DNA of 64,000 nucleotides. It comes from Telopea speciosissima. Lineage: Eukaryota; Streptophyta; Magnoliopsida; Proteales; Proteaceae. A program made the position numbers and the translations under genes. This document shows, piece after piece, positions 25,801 through 36,306 of the stretch. The stretch lies in assembly GCF_018873765.1 (NCBI RefSeq), contig NC_057925.1, forward strand, positions 46,469,010 to 46,533,009, in the 5' to 3' direction. Every line of letters begins with the position of its first letter. Positions within the stretch are counted from its first letter, which is position 1. The notes under the pieces were generated by a model. It saw only the letters and a list, made by a program, of their open reading frames with translations. It ran no database searches and was not told where the DNA came from.

Positions 25801-28800
25801 TGAATGTCAGGTTCAGTTTTGGGTGTTTATGTATTTAGAAGTCAAGGCTATTGCTGTTGTCACAGGTTTTCGTGATAAGTGTTTATTTGTGAATGAAGGA
25901 ACTTGAGCATGCACAAAAGCGAGGTGCAAAAATTTATGCCGAGATTCGTGGTTATGGGATGTCAGGTATTTTCCCCCCTTTTATGGCAAATGGTTGTATT
26001 GCTGCTTTAGTTTCTCAATTGATTTGATGGTTTTTTTGTATGATCTTAACATCTTCAGGTGATGCACATCACATTACTCAGCCACACAGTGATGGGAAAG
26101 GAGCTATCTTGGCCATGACACGTGCACTAAAGCAGGTAAGCTGATATGCTTGACTCTGAACTGGTTCCTCCCTGCTGGCCCTGAACCCCAAAGATGTTAT
26201 TTATTTATCAAAATGGTACTGCCACACATGCTGGGTAGTGCAAATGATAATTGGATAGTTCTCAGTTGGGACATATCCTTTCCAAATTAGATTTGATCAG
26301 ATGTTGACCATCTGGCCTATCTTATTCCTTTTGATGGTCGGGGAAAAAGAACTCACTCTACTTGTTTTACTAATGGATGGCCAGGATTTGGTCTGATTTT
26401 GTCATGGTGGGATGGAATATTTGGGTTCACACTAATTGTGCAGCCTTTATACTATTACGCAGGGTTACTCGTGCATTGTAGTTTGTTTCATTTTGTGCCA
26501 TTATAACAGTGTATTAATTAATTTCTTCTATTTATTGTTAAATGTGAGAACTATATTTAATCAAAAGAATGTTTTGTTTGTGAAAGAAGAATATAATTAT
26601 ATTGCATCTTCTTGGGATAAAGTAGCAGTAGCCAGTGTAAAGGTGAGAACAATTAAGTTAGTCATTAATTGTGTGGATGCTTCCAAGCTATTGCATTAAT
26701 CATTTGCTCCCTCTCTGACAATATATGATTGTACGGTATCATTCTGACTGCTGTGGTAATGGTAATGTTGACTTCTTTTAGACTTTTCTTTAAGCGGCAG
26801 AAATGAAGGGATGATAAACTTTAACAAATCAGACTGAATTAAGAAATTCATAGAATTTCAGCCAGCAAGAAGCTACACAAGTACCAGTATGTCAGTAGAA
26901 AAATGAAGTCTTGAGTTTAAGCAAAACCAGATGGATAAATTGAAAGCAACGAATAGTTGGCTACAGAAATTTAAGAGGTTTCAAATGAAATTTTTTAGAG
27001 AAGATACTTAAGTTTGGGATTTATGGTACTCCATCATAAGTGGTAGGATCCCTAGAGTATGATCTCAAGTTATGAACCAACGGAAATGAGGAAAAAGTCT
27101 AAAGGGGAAATAATCTATGGTGTAAGAAAAATAGAGTCAAATCAGTGATGTAGAACCAGAAGCAGCAGTAATAGATGAACTGGAATTTAGAGTTCTTGAA
27201 TTCAACACCATTATAACTAGTTCCAGAAGGCAGAAGGTTCTTTGCCTGCCCACTTAGGAAGGGGATCCTGTGCTGCCCACTGTAATTGTGCCACATGGAC
27301 GAGTGATGTGGCTATTTCGACTGTTGGCTAGAGAGGACATGGTCTGGATTAATCACATGTCACTTTTCAGGGTCTAAAAGGCCATACCTAGTGCGCAAGG
27401 CTCCTGCGTTTAGCAGGGTCTGGGGAGAGTCAAATGTACGCAGCCTTACCCCTGTTTCCAGAGAGGCATTTTCCAGATGTCACTTTTCAGGGCCTAATTC
27501 AATTGAATACCCTCCTGTGTAGTGGCATGCATCTGTAAATGTCCATGCACACTGACTGGTACTTTGACCACTATTGTGCACTCTTCCATTGTCCTGATCT
27601 TTGAGAGCTCTATTAGGCCACTTGAGTACTTGACAAACTATGTCTGCGCTGAAATTTGATATGTGAGCAGAGGACCTTGGAAAGCACAAAACGTGGCAAA
27701 TATTTGGTTGGCGTGGAAAGCCCTTCTCAGGTGGCTGTGCTGAAAACCAATGCTCATTCTAGATTTAGAGAATTGGGTATAGATGGGAAAAATACACACC
27801 TATCTCTTGAGAACGTATCTGTGTCATGGTAATCCTCAACCAATCGAATGGATGCATAGTAACCCGTAACAAGAAAAAGTGGGTGGAAATCCACTCATGT
27901 AAGCAATAGCTCTTAGAGAAAACTGATTTAATCGTATTTAATATATTCTGTAATTACATTTGCAGCCCTGGTTTATAGACTTTATATGGTTGCAAGCTGC
28001 CTTCTGTTCTAATTTGACTCATTAAACAAAGATACGAACTCCTGAAACACTTGCTAAGCAAAAAATGGAAGTATGATTTGAATCTCTGAGACCATTGGGA
28101 CAGAGTAGAAATTATTTAAAGGCTAATTGGAATCTCCTGGACTACTTCAGGGAATAAAGACACCACATATATGTACTTAGTTAAAAAGGAACAACCAATC
28201 AAAATCTTCATGGTTTCATGATAGAAAAGCAAGGGAAACTGGTATTGGTGTGGACTCAAGTTATATATAAAAACCTAAGAAAGTATATCTATTGCTGCAA
28301 TTGTTGTATGCCCTCATGGAAAGTTATGGGGCTTGCATAATGTAACCTTGGTCTTCTTGGTCCCGAGTCACATTGAGTTTTGACCTTAAGCTTCTTGATT
28401 CACATCAGTTATTTTTTCATATCCTGCAGTCTGGTCTTCATCCTGATCAAGTGGATTATGTAAATGCGCATGCCACGTCAACACCCCTGGGTAATTTTTG
28501 GACCCTTAGCCAATGCATTTATTGGAAATGACCTGCTTGTGCTCATTTTGTTACTGAAACATGTCATTTCTGCAGGTGACATGGTCGAAGCAAAAGCTAT
28601 CAAATCCATTTTTTTTGACGATTCAACTTCACGTGCTTTGGCCTTTTCCTCTACAAAGGTAAAGCTTGTTGCTTCTATTGACATTTGGATTCCTACTTTG
28701 CATTCCTACTCATACCTTGCTTTGCAAAAGAGGGAGCTGGCTCCTGGCCATTGTTACTTTAAAAATGTGATTCAAGTGTTGGCCAACTTCCTAAGACGTT

Positions 28801-31800
28801 TTACTTGTATTGAGACAAGTTAATCACAGAAGTAGAATTGTTAAAGAAAACAGAGAATCTGAAATCCTAGTAGAGGAGCCTTGGCCTCCTTTTCTATGAG
28901 AAATGATTTGACAGTGGGCCAATATCCGAAGAGAACACTCTCACCTTATGAATGTATCACTTCTTCTTGGTTGTGTTTGTGATGGAAAATGAGAGAAACC
29001 ATCAATATCAAGCTCAGGGAATGCTAGGAACACAAGCATTAAATGATTGTTTGCCCCAAGGATACAGTTGACCAAGGGTGGGACCTACTGTATCAGGCAA
29101 TACCAGCCATTCCAAGAACTTGTGTTGCACATAACTTGTGTCCGTAGCATTTATATCAAGCTTAAGTTGTTCCAAAAACTAGAGAGGACCTCTCTCTCGT
29201 CATGGATGAACTATGGAATCTTATTATACAAATGGAAATCTCTCTTTGGCTGTTTCCAAAAACTTGTTTTCCTTAAAATCATACATTCCTGACTGCCTTA
29301 ATACTAACCCAAATGAATGCTTTTTGATCATCATGAATTCGATACATCCAATGATATCAGATAAACTGTACTCAACTCAGTTACATCATTCCTGTTCCCT
29401 ATACATGTTAAAATGGTTTGGCACTTTGGCTAATGGTTTCTATGCTGGCTGATAAGTTGACACAAACCCTCCTACTTTATCCTCGCTTGGGAGTGGTGGT
29501 GTGGAAGGCACTTTCAAAGATGAACTATACCCTTCCCATGAAGAGAAAAGGTAATAGGCTTGTAGAAAGAGAGGTCTTATTCTTCTCTTTTCACAGGATG
29601 TGAACCTCTGTCAACATGTATTCCTTGAGCAGTCAGTTTTTGTTGTCTTAATTTTATACCAAGAATATCCTTCCAATAATATTATTTTTCTTTATTATTT
29701 AACAGATGGCTGTTGTGGTCTTGCATTTTACATGTTAGTTTCATTTCAGGGTGCTACAGGGCATCTCCTTGGGGCGGCTGGAGCTGTGGAAGCAATCTTT
29801 GCAGTTTTAGCTATGTATCATGTAAGGGTTTTCCTTTAGGCTACAAATGTAGTTAGAAATGTCCCTTTTCAACATCATAGTAAATTATAGTGGAACAGGA
29901 AAATATATTGCAGCTTGGTCAATATTTGGTTTTTAAAGGTCTTATTAGGGGAAAAAAAGATGGATTATCAACATAGTTCTATTTCTAGAAATAATAATAG
30001 AAGACCTTGCAAAAATAAATTCAATTCGATTATTTCGAAGAACAGACTAAATGAATCGAGTGACAATCAAAATAGAAAAAAAATTCTAAAATTCTATCAT
30101 TAGAAATCAGATTATTCATAAATTTTCCATTCAAGTCAGATCCACAGACTGCACAAATTATTCACTAGCAGAAAAAAGAAAAGAAAAGAAGAATCTAGCT
30201 AATAGGACAACCCAATTAGAAATCAAATAGAAATAGCTTATTTCTTTTTAACTTCTGTGAGGTTTAGTTGGTACTCCCCCCACACTTTTACCTGATTCAA
30301 TTTGCTAATGTTTTTGGAACACATTGTTTTTTCCTTGCCAGGTTTAGGCTCTCTTTGGTTGGATTTCAATTTCAATTCCAATTTCTGTTCTGTTTATGCA
30401 AAATCATTTTGAAAATGAGAAATTGAAATCGTTTGGTTACTAGCAGGATGGATTCTAGAAAGAGAAATAGTTTTGTTTGGGTTATGTGCAGAATGAATTA
30501 TGTGACACTAAAACTTTAAGATATTTCGTTTTAGAAGTCTAACTATAGCATTTGAACAAATTGGCCCACACAATACGGATTGGAGCCTTTAAATGCTTCT
30601 TTTTTAGCACTTATGACATTTTTAGACTCTTCTCTATCCTCCTTCAAAACTGGAGAACCTTCCCTTCAATTTTCTCATTCCTCCTAGAGGCATCTCCAAA
30701 AACCTCCCTACTTGACTTCTCTCCATCTTCCTTCAATAGATTTAACTTCAACATAAATCTGTGCCCAGTCCTCAGTTGTAGCTGTTCTACCATTCAGGTA
30801 GATTTAGTAGAGATACCAAGAACTCAGTCACTACATAAAATGATCAGTAAGAGTATCTACCAAAGGCCTTCTGTGCGTGAAGGATCTTGATTATGAGAGT
30901 TTGTGTAAGCCAAATCTGCCAATGATATGTCAACCATTTCATTTCCAGCATTAAACTTAGTAAACTGTTTCATGCCTTTAGCACACCCATGCTGCCTCTC
31001 AATTTTTCTCTGTAGATGACTGATGTAAATTGGCTGTCTAAAACCAGCCGCAGGTGTAGGGATTCTTCCCTACACCAGCAGGAGTAGCCATCGGGTAGGT
31101 GTAGGGGAATCCCTACACCAGCAGCAATCGTGGGCTGAAGTTAGGGTTTTTAATTTGTTATTTTTTTAGTTAGTCTTTTATTGCATTGTAATCCTGATTG
31201 GGATTCCTAGTGCAAGTTTGAATCCTAGTTAAAAGTCCTAGTTAGAATTCTTAGTTCAGTTATGAGTCCTAGTTATGTTTTGAGTCATAATTAGAGTTTG
31301 TTTTCTTTTCCAGCCATAAGGCTATAATTGAGCCCCCACGATTGAATGAATAGGAAATTTGCTTTTGCAATTGTCGCTGTCCTAAGATAGGCTGTGAGGG
31401 TGAGATACCCAGGTTGAGATAGCCTTCACTGCCTTTCTCTCCATAGATCAGCATTCAAGTATTCAAGTTGTTCAATTCCGCCATAGCCGATAGTTGAAGA
31501 TTTAATTCAGTTGCTGGTTTTCTGCTACAAGGATCCCTAAGCTAACAAGTAAGTTCATACCCCCATCCCTTAACCCTTCTTCTCCTAATCCTCTAAACCC
31601 AACCCTAACATTCCTCCATACCCTGAATTCTGTCCAGGTCAATCCAGCCATTAGAATCCATCCAAACTTGGATCGAACAACCCTTACACCCTTAGGAGAA
31701 CTCGACCTGAACTCCTGCCCTTAACCCTAACTCTAAACCCTAGATCTCTTCTTCTTCTACTTTTCCAAAACCCAGAAACCCAAATCCTAATTCAATATTC

Positions 31801-34800
31801 ATCTTTGTTTACATACTCAACCTCCATAAAACATCTCAGGACCTTCATTGGAAGACTTCTCTTCAACTTAACCTAACCCTACCAATCAAAACCTAGATTC
31901 CATCTAACCTTAACCCTAATTTCAAAGTCTCACATATTTTGACATAGCTGATTCCTCCAATCCGTAGCAGATCCTGGTTATTGGTTCTAGTTGGTATTCT
32001 AGCCATCTAGAATTACATTAATGACATAGCAATATCAAATTTTCATCCCAATATCCATTTCCCTTTCTGCCAGAATCTAAAATTCTCTCTTTTCAGAAAG
32101 TTAACCATTTTACTCTGCTCAGAAGTTTCAGGAAGGAAAAGCACCCATTCATCTGAAATAAAGGGGTCTTCAAATTTTACTGAAATTGATGGAGTCCTAT
32201 TATTGCCTATGTCAACATAAACCAATCATGATCTCCGAAAATAATGCATCCCTGATCAATTCCCGAGAATGTCTCAAGACAGGAATTTGCCAAGACCTTT
32301 TGTTGTTCAAGATAGAATTGTCATGAAATAAGCAAAACACAGGTGGTCTGCCTTCTCTTAATATTTCTAGAATTTGACCCTTTATCAGAGGTCTTCCAGT
32401 TGAAGGTCCATCACATCTCTATATTTAATTTCCACCTGCCTCCATCCTCTTGTCAACCAAAAATTATTAACCCTTATCCTTTTCTTTCGGAAAATCAGTC
32501 GGGACTCTCATTCCTTTTCTCCAAGGAAGGCAGAATTAAATTCTGTGCTAACCTTAAACACCATCTGTACAGCCTCCTTGACTCCACCTACTCCATACCT
32601 CTTCAACCTTCAGCATCTCTTCTTGAAAGGAAACACCACCAGGATCAGAATCTTGAAGCATATTCCATTGGTAAGGCTTTTGTTCCAGTTTAACCCCACC
32701 CAAATGTTACTCAATGTGGCAATAATTTTCTATCCAAGATTAATAATGCAAGTCGTAACAGCACTCCTGGCAGCCTGATTCTATCCCGACCCAAATTATT
32801 TACCTCACAATCCTCATCTCATCAAACCAAAGGGAGAGTTAATTACAGGGGTTCCTAGATTAGAGGAAATTCTTACTGATTTTCCAACTTCTACAGAGTC
32901 AGGAAGGTAAAGCAAGACATTTACAGGTGTTCCTCATTTTTTCTCGAGTTCTAAGGTTTGGTGTTGGAAACCCTAACCAACTCGGGGATTCTCGGTCAAG
33001 GGGATGAAATGAGAGATGGAGAAGTAGAGAGGGAGAGGGTGGGATCTTCCAACAACCATTGGCAACTTACACAAGAAGAGGGGGTGAGACAAATCAATTT
33101 TACCAACAGAAATTAAACTCTAATCTCAGAACAGCAAGAGATACAAAGAAATAGAGAGGGAGACAGTTACTTAGAGATACATGAAGAGAGAGTGGAAGGG
33201 AGGAAGAGAGGGAAAGTCGTAAAGGGAGTATTTCTTGGTGTGTGTGTTTGGGGGGGGGGGGGAGGAGAGAGAGAGAGAGTACCTTGGGGTTCTCCCTTTC
33301 CGTTCACCTCTGCACTTTTCCAACGATCTGGTATAACTTCTTTCTCTATAAGCATTGGGTGAGAAGGCATTAGGGTTTTATATGAGCTTTTAAAGCAATT
33401 AAGACCATGCTTTGAGTCATTGCAAACATGTATTCTAAAACTCTTCAGGGTGAAATTGGCTTAAGTGATTTCAGTCCTCCGAATTTTAAACAGCTCCTCA
33501 CCTATTTCAGGATTTCTACTTCAGCTGAAATAGGGTACAGAAATCATGCTAAACACTTCAACCAAAGAAAACCTTAGCCTTTGGCACTATCTAAGTCTGA
33601 TATCCTTTAATACAGTCGTGGCAACATTTAAGAAACTGATTTGCCCGGTTGAAACCCTTAAAGCCTGCATCGGGATTTAAGGTTGCTGGCACCTGATTCA
33701 AATTTGTAGAAAATGTTAAGAAAAACGGAGGTCACTTGTAAAATAGGGGTAGTTAAACCTAATCTTTTTGCAGGAAGGGGAAAAAAAGATCTTGCATAAT
33801 CAATCATGTTTGGTAAGCGCTTAACAAGGTGTCATTTCCTTCTATTCTCGTGGTTTTACTTCCTTATCTTTGTTACTAATCTCATCCCTCCCCCTCAGTA
33901 ACTAAAAAAAAAAAATATTTGTCTGCATAGGCAATTCCTTGCTTGGGGAACCTCCCTTTCTTAGCTACTGCCCCAATGCTTTGAATACATTCTCCATTAT
34001 GAAGCCACCATGATATAGAATTTTTTGTTGTGGTTGGCATGAAATAGCAGAATGAAAATCTTCTTTGGTACACGGTCTATTGTTGTTTATACTTCCAGTT
34101 CTAGCTGCAGAAGAGAAAATTTTCAATTTCTGATTAGCATTTGCTTTGCAGTTACATTCTATTCAAAGGCAATAGAAGAAACATTTGGGTTCAACTTTTT
34201 GGATGATGTTTAAAGAGTCTAGTTGTTTGAATCAGACAGGTTTTAATCATACAGATGTGTTTAGACTTTTGAGTTCCGGATGGTCTAGCATTGTTAGATG
34301 CGTGTCGACTCAAACATTTACTGGTTAATTATGTGTAGAGTATGCTAGCAGTATGAATTTGTAGGGCTATAAACTCTGAACTGCCACTCCTGAGATGTGG
34401 GCTTTCAAATGTGAAAATAAAACACGAAAATTGTGATGCCTACGAATAACTGGGAGGGGCAGTTCGTAAAGGTTAGAGGTTGTAGCTCCTACTTGTTTGT
34501 ACTGCTAGCAAGGGGCAGTTTGTAAAGGTTAAAGGTTAAAGGTTGTAGCTCCTACTTGTTTGTACTGCTAGCAAGGGGCAGTTTGTAAAGGTTAAAGGTT
34601 GTAGCTCCCACTTTTTTGTACTGCTAGCAAGGGGCAGTTCGTAAAGGTTAAAGGTTGTAGCTCCTACTTGTTTGTTCTGCTAGCATTCCTCGTATATGAA
34701 CATTTGTTACATTTATTTTGCTAGCTAGTAGCGATGAGAGTTCACATCTTGTTCATAGGTGTAGAATTAGAACTGAATCTACATCTTTCATACAGTCTCA

Positions 34801-34996
34801 TATCATAGGGTGCTTGATTTTTTGTTGGCAGGGAATTGCACCACTAACACTGAATCTCAACCATCCAGATTCCATTTTTCTTGATGGCTTCATGCCTTTG
34901 ACTTCCTCAAAAGAGATGCCAATAAGAGCAGTACTCTCGAACTCCTTTGGATTTGGAGGAACAAATGCATCCCTGCTGTTCACAGCTGCCCCATAG
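10816..34996 (+). CDS. mtKAS: Mitochondrial 3-oxoacyl-ACP synthase (beta-ketoacyl-ACP synthase)
   Basis: Condensing enzyme of mitochondrial fatty acid synthesis; it elongates acyl-ACP with malonyl-ACP and supplies octanoate for lipoate as well as longer chains. I resolve 14 exons with GT-AG borders: 10816-10939, 11054-11283, 12225-12329, 12425-12496, 12578-12664, 13160-13311, 13941-14021, 16078-16111, 25899-25965, 26059-26135, 28430-28490, 28576-28658, 29750-29821 and 34832-34996. They join in frame to 1410 nt (469 aa), close to the Arabidopsis protein. The N-terminus (about residues 1-35) is Arg/Ser-rich and lacks acids, as in a mitochondrial presequence. The catalytic set is intact: Cys216 in [10 protein letters not shown], His357 in NAHATSTP, Lys391 in SSTK and His396 in [11 protein letters not shown], with spacing like bacterial FabF. 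The C-terminus [12 protein letters not shown] is typical. Intron 8 (9.8 kb) and intron 13 (5.0 kb) are swollen by transposons. The gene converges on the tRNase Z gene. Confidence 0.95.
11823..12128. repeat. Tandem duplication in KAS intron 2
   Basis: A block of about 140 bp beginning near acatttgtcagcaatag is repeated directly from about 11,957 (acatttgttagcaatag). Near the end of the second copy, a sub-unit of about 33 bp beginning caattggtgccacaattg is duplicated again. Both copies are nearly identical, so the duplication is recent. It ends about 100 bp before exon 3. Confidence 0.85.
14855..15056. repeat. Degraded cgaaac/gtttcg-rich repeat in KAS intron 7
   Basis: Starting with catggttcaagggctcgg, this stretch repeats ctcggtttc, gagacgaaacc and gcaagtttc words on both strands. 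It resembles in style the inner hAT-like elements at 21,919-22,275 and 39,929-40,539, whose first bases are caaggtac and catggtac. The right end is unclear because another repeat starts at about 15,057. I read it as a probable relic of the same kind, without a confirmed target site. Confidence 0.35.
15057..15612. repeat. Repeat with about 135-bp inverted arms
   Basis: The left arm (about 15,057-15,190, beginning ttatttcatttacttaaaat) recurs inverted at about 15,475-15,612, giving a 0.55 kb unit with long terminal inverted repeats. No ORF is present. A direct copy of its left arm and centre lies at 20,105-20,477, on the far side of the RTE LINE. This could be a MITE or a rearranged repeat; no target duplication was found. 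Confidence 0.6.
16242..16330. repeat. Short tandem duplication in KAS intron 8
   Basis: A unit of about 46 bp, tttatatcattttcgtatta onward to agatatgctt, occurs twice in direct orientation with a few differences (cgtattagc versus catattagt). It lies about 130 bp past exon 8. Confidence 0.8.
17255..20092 (-). mobile_element. RTE-type LINE, nearly full length but inactive
   Basis: On the minus strand the order is endonuclease then reverse transcriptase then C-terminal region. The endonuclease part (20,089-19,319) shows [14 protein letters not shown] and [11 protein letters not shown]. The RT part (18,807-18,008) shows [43 protein letters not shown] and [10 protein letters not shown], where the catalytic FADD is changed to FAGD. 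The C-terminal part (17,771-17,508) has [19 protein letters not shown] and AEMRMFRW. The element ends at 17,255-17,275 in a TTG-repeat tail rather than poly(A), which is the RTE hallmark. Frameshifts and the FAGD change make it inactive. It sits in KAS intron 8, antisense to the gene. Confidence 0.88.
20105..20477. repeat. Second copy of the 15-kb repeat
   Basis: This region matches about 15,064-15,420 in the same orientation across most of its length (shared words such as tatttcatttactta, tattattcataaataagcaa, ttgttttgatgtctaaaa). It lacks the inverted right arm. The two copies flank the RTE LINE within one intron. Confidence 0.75.
20772..20882. repeat. Tandem repeat of about 37 bp
   Basis: Three consecutive imperfect units start with tttttgatgacttgatg and continue through a gcttaatattga-like segment; a fourth begins. 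It is noncoding and lies within KAS intron 8. Confidence 0.8.
21060..21350 (-). mobile_element. Ty3/gypsy reverse transcriptase fragment
   Basis: On the minus strand, [13 protein letters not shown] is followed by [20 protein letters not shown], then [14 protein letters not shown] and, in another frame, [10 protein letters not shown]. This is the conserved passage from the end of the RT to the start of RNase H in Ty3/gypsy polyproteins. At least two frameshifts are needed, and only about 290 bp remain. No LTRs were recognised. An 18-bp word, atggaccagcaaccagtc, occurs both inside it (21,068) and at 22,724, beyond the neighbouring hAT-like element. Confidence 0.8.
21394..22622. mobile_element. 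Non-autonomous hAT-like element (outer, host of a nested copy)
   Basis: Exact 13-bp terminal inverted repeats (taagggtgtcaat / attgacaccctta) bound 1229 bp. They are flanked by an exact 8-bp target duplication agtaccat at 21,386-21,393 and 22,623-22,630. Eight-bp duplications with TAAGGGTG-like ends are typical of hAT transposons. The inner flanks are rich in ggtacggtat/ataccgtacc words on both sides. No transposase is present. A second hAT-like element lies inside it (21,919-22,275). Confidence 0.88.
21919..22275. mobile_element. Nested hAT-like MITE, cgagatctcg-rich
   Basis: Ends are caaggtactaaaactcg at the left and cgagttctcgaaccttg at the right, inverted repeats of 17 bp with three mismatches. 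They are flanked by an exact 8-bp duplication ccatcagc at 21,911-21,918 and 22,276-22,283. The 357-bp interior is an unusual run of near-palindromic words (cgagatctcg, ccgagatct, tctcggtctc), so either strand could fold extensively. It inserted into the larger hAT-like element after that one had landed. Confidence 0.88.
23248..23271 (-). mobile_element. Ultra-short RTE LINE insertion (24 bp)
   Basis: The sequence is a CAA repeat (TTG on the minus strand) followed by cacagc. This matches the extreme 3' end of the RTE LINE at 17,255 (caacaacaacaactcagcc). It is flanked by a direct duplication, ctgatttcaagtaagta (23,231-23,247) and ctgatttcaaggaagta (23,272-23,288), differing at one base. It therefore looks like an RTE insertion truncated to the tail and a few terminal bases. 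Confidence 0.7.
23793..23852. repeat. Compound (CA)n(CT)n microsatellite
   Basis: An almost pure CA repeat of about 40 bp runs directly into a CT repeat of about 20 bp, within KAS intron 8. Confidence 0.95.
24400..25722. mobile_element. Mutator-like element, possible Pack-MULE
   Basis: Inverted termini start gggaaaattac on both sides and continue with diverged similarity. They are flanked by an exact 9-bp duplication ttaatatta at 24,391-24,399 and 25,723-25,731. A 9-bp duplication is the mark of Mutator-like transposons. No transposase is present in the 1323 bp. The interior (about 24,690-25,400) is markedly more GC-rich than the surrounding intron, has a ggtgagtattctctctc donor-like site, and holds overlapping ORFs of 93 and 118 aa. 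That pattern suggests a captured host-gene fragment, but I do not recognise the parent. Confidence 0.82.
27378..27476 (-). mobile_element. Au-like SINE, 5'-truncated
   Basis: The reverse complement matches the 3' part of the SINE at 39,108-39,279 (gcctctctg, gctgcgtac, gaccctgc). It is flanked by a 21-bp direct duplication with one mismatch at 27,357-27,377 and 27,477-27,497. It lies in KAS intron 10. Confidence 0.8.
31044..31112. repeat. Two adjacent short hairpins
   Basis: Two back-to-back palindromic units each read ggtgtaggg-(spacer)-ccctacacc, at about 31,050-31,073 and 31,092-31,113, separated by about 18 nt. The outer and inner arms can also pair with each other, so alternative folds exist. 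The region lies in KAS intron 13, at the start of a possible LTR-like stretch. Confidence 0.7.
31130..33400. other. Unresolved repeat-like stretch in KAS intron 13
   Basis: From 31,130 to 31,550 the sequence resembles an LTR or transcribed leader (repeated 'tcctagtt' phrases, a gaatgaatag segment). From 31,550 to 32,000 it is pyrimidine-rich, with many 'accctaa' words. A 116-aa ORF at 32,343-32,693 is not recognisable. The stretch 32,930-33,370 is purine-rich, with G and GA runs (33,249-33,280). I could not find matching LTRs, a primer-binding site or any pol domain, so the identity is open. Confidence 0.35.
34454..34690. repeat. Minisatellite of about 57 bp, four units
   Basis: Four consecutive units start with ggggcagtt(t/c)gtaaagg and run through ttgtagctcc and tactgctagca. 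The second has an internal extra ttaaagg. Units differ at only a few positions. It sits in KAS intron 13, ending about 140 bp upstream of the last exon. Confidence 0.9.
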
Positions 34997-36306
34997 TGGG
35001 TTTCAATCTTTGCTGAAAATTGATAAGCAAGAGGAATCAACTCCAAGTGCAAACGGAGACAACCTTTGAGTTCGGAAATTCCACATGGTACTTGGATGCA
35101 CCTAAGGGTCCTGAAAAGCAAAATTGGTCCTTGAACCCCTTTACATCAACAATTGAAGTGGAACGGATCCTGTCACTTTTGAGAATTGTCTTTTGAAAGC
35201 TCTATTACAAGACTCTTGTAAAGCCATTTCAGGATAAGTTGTGTACAAACGTGAAAAGACTTGAAACTTGGTTTTCTACACTAGAAGATAGGAATCTTTG
35301 ATACTAGAGATAATTTTAAGGCACTGAATATGCTAGGAGTTTTGGTTGCAAGGGTTTGTTCATGTAGAAACAGTACATGTTGACAAATCATTCATTTGTG
35401 ATGGAAAATGGGAATCTAGTGATAATTCTTAATCTTTATACTTGTACCGTTTCTGGTATTTAATATCTTAGTCATAACTATCTCCTTGGTCAGAAGGCAG
35501 TGAGAGGAGCAAGAGGCATTGGAAAGTAATTGTTTCATGATCTGATTGAGGAGATAGCTAGCTGGGTAATGTTACAGTTGCACTTTAACGCAATTATGTT
35601 TTGGAGCCCAACGAAATGATATATTCACTAGAAAACACAAATTTGTTTAAATACAATTACTACGTCTCTCTTAGTAGTTTGTGGGTCAATCAGGTTGGAA
35701 TAGTGGAATTTGCCACCCCAACTTCAATTCTGCTCAATAATTCTCAAGAAACCATTATCTGTTTCCCCCACAAAAAAAAAAACAAAAAAAAAAAATCTTG
35801 ATCATGATGTTTTGGGCGTTCAAAAATAGTCTAAGTTGAGCTTTAGCCTTGAAGTTTGTATGTATTGTACTTTTAGCCACCTACCTGAAAAAATCGTGTT
35901 GAACCTTCAACAGGTTGGATTTGTTTTCGATCGAGGAACAGCAACATCTTGATGGAAAGGAAACTGTGCTTCTGCTACTACCTGTTAACTTGGCTGTCTT
36001 TATAGTGAAGGCAGCCTTAGCCCCTAAGACAACTCTTATGGTTTTCTTTGATAGGTTCAATATCGGCTCATTTCCACCTTTCCCTTAGAATATGGACAAT
36101 TGCAACAGAAAGGGGTTCACCTGCTTGGGTGTAGGAAAGATGCAGAATAAGTTCTTTTAGTTTCATTTGAGGCCACCTTTACCCGTTGATTCTTTGTACA
36201 TCATTTCAATGCAAACCACTAAGGTTGATTACACAATTTTGGAATATAAGCTGATTATAGAACAAACATGGTTGCACAAGGCAATCTAAAAGGAAAAGAG
36301 GCTGGT
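34997..36306. other. Convergent intergenic space between KAS and tRNase Z
   Basis: This holds the 3' ends of both genes. No coding exon is visible. A-rich runs at about 35,770-35,793 and weak polyadenylation-like words are present, but neither transcript end can be fixed. The first 400-500 bp are probably the KAS 3' UTR. Confidence 0.5.
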
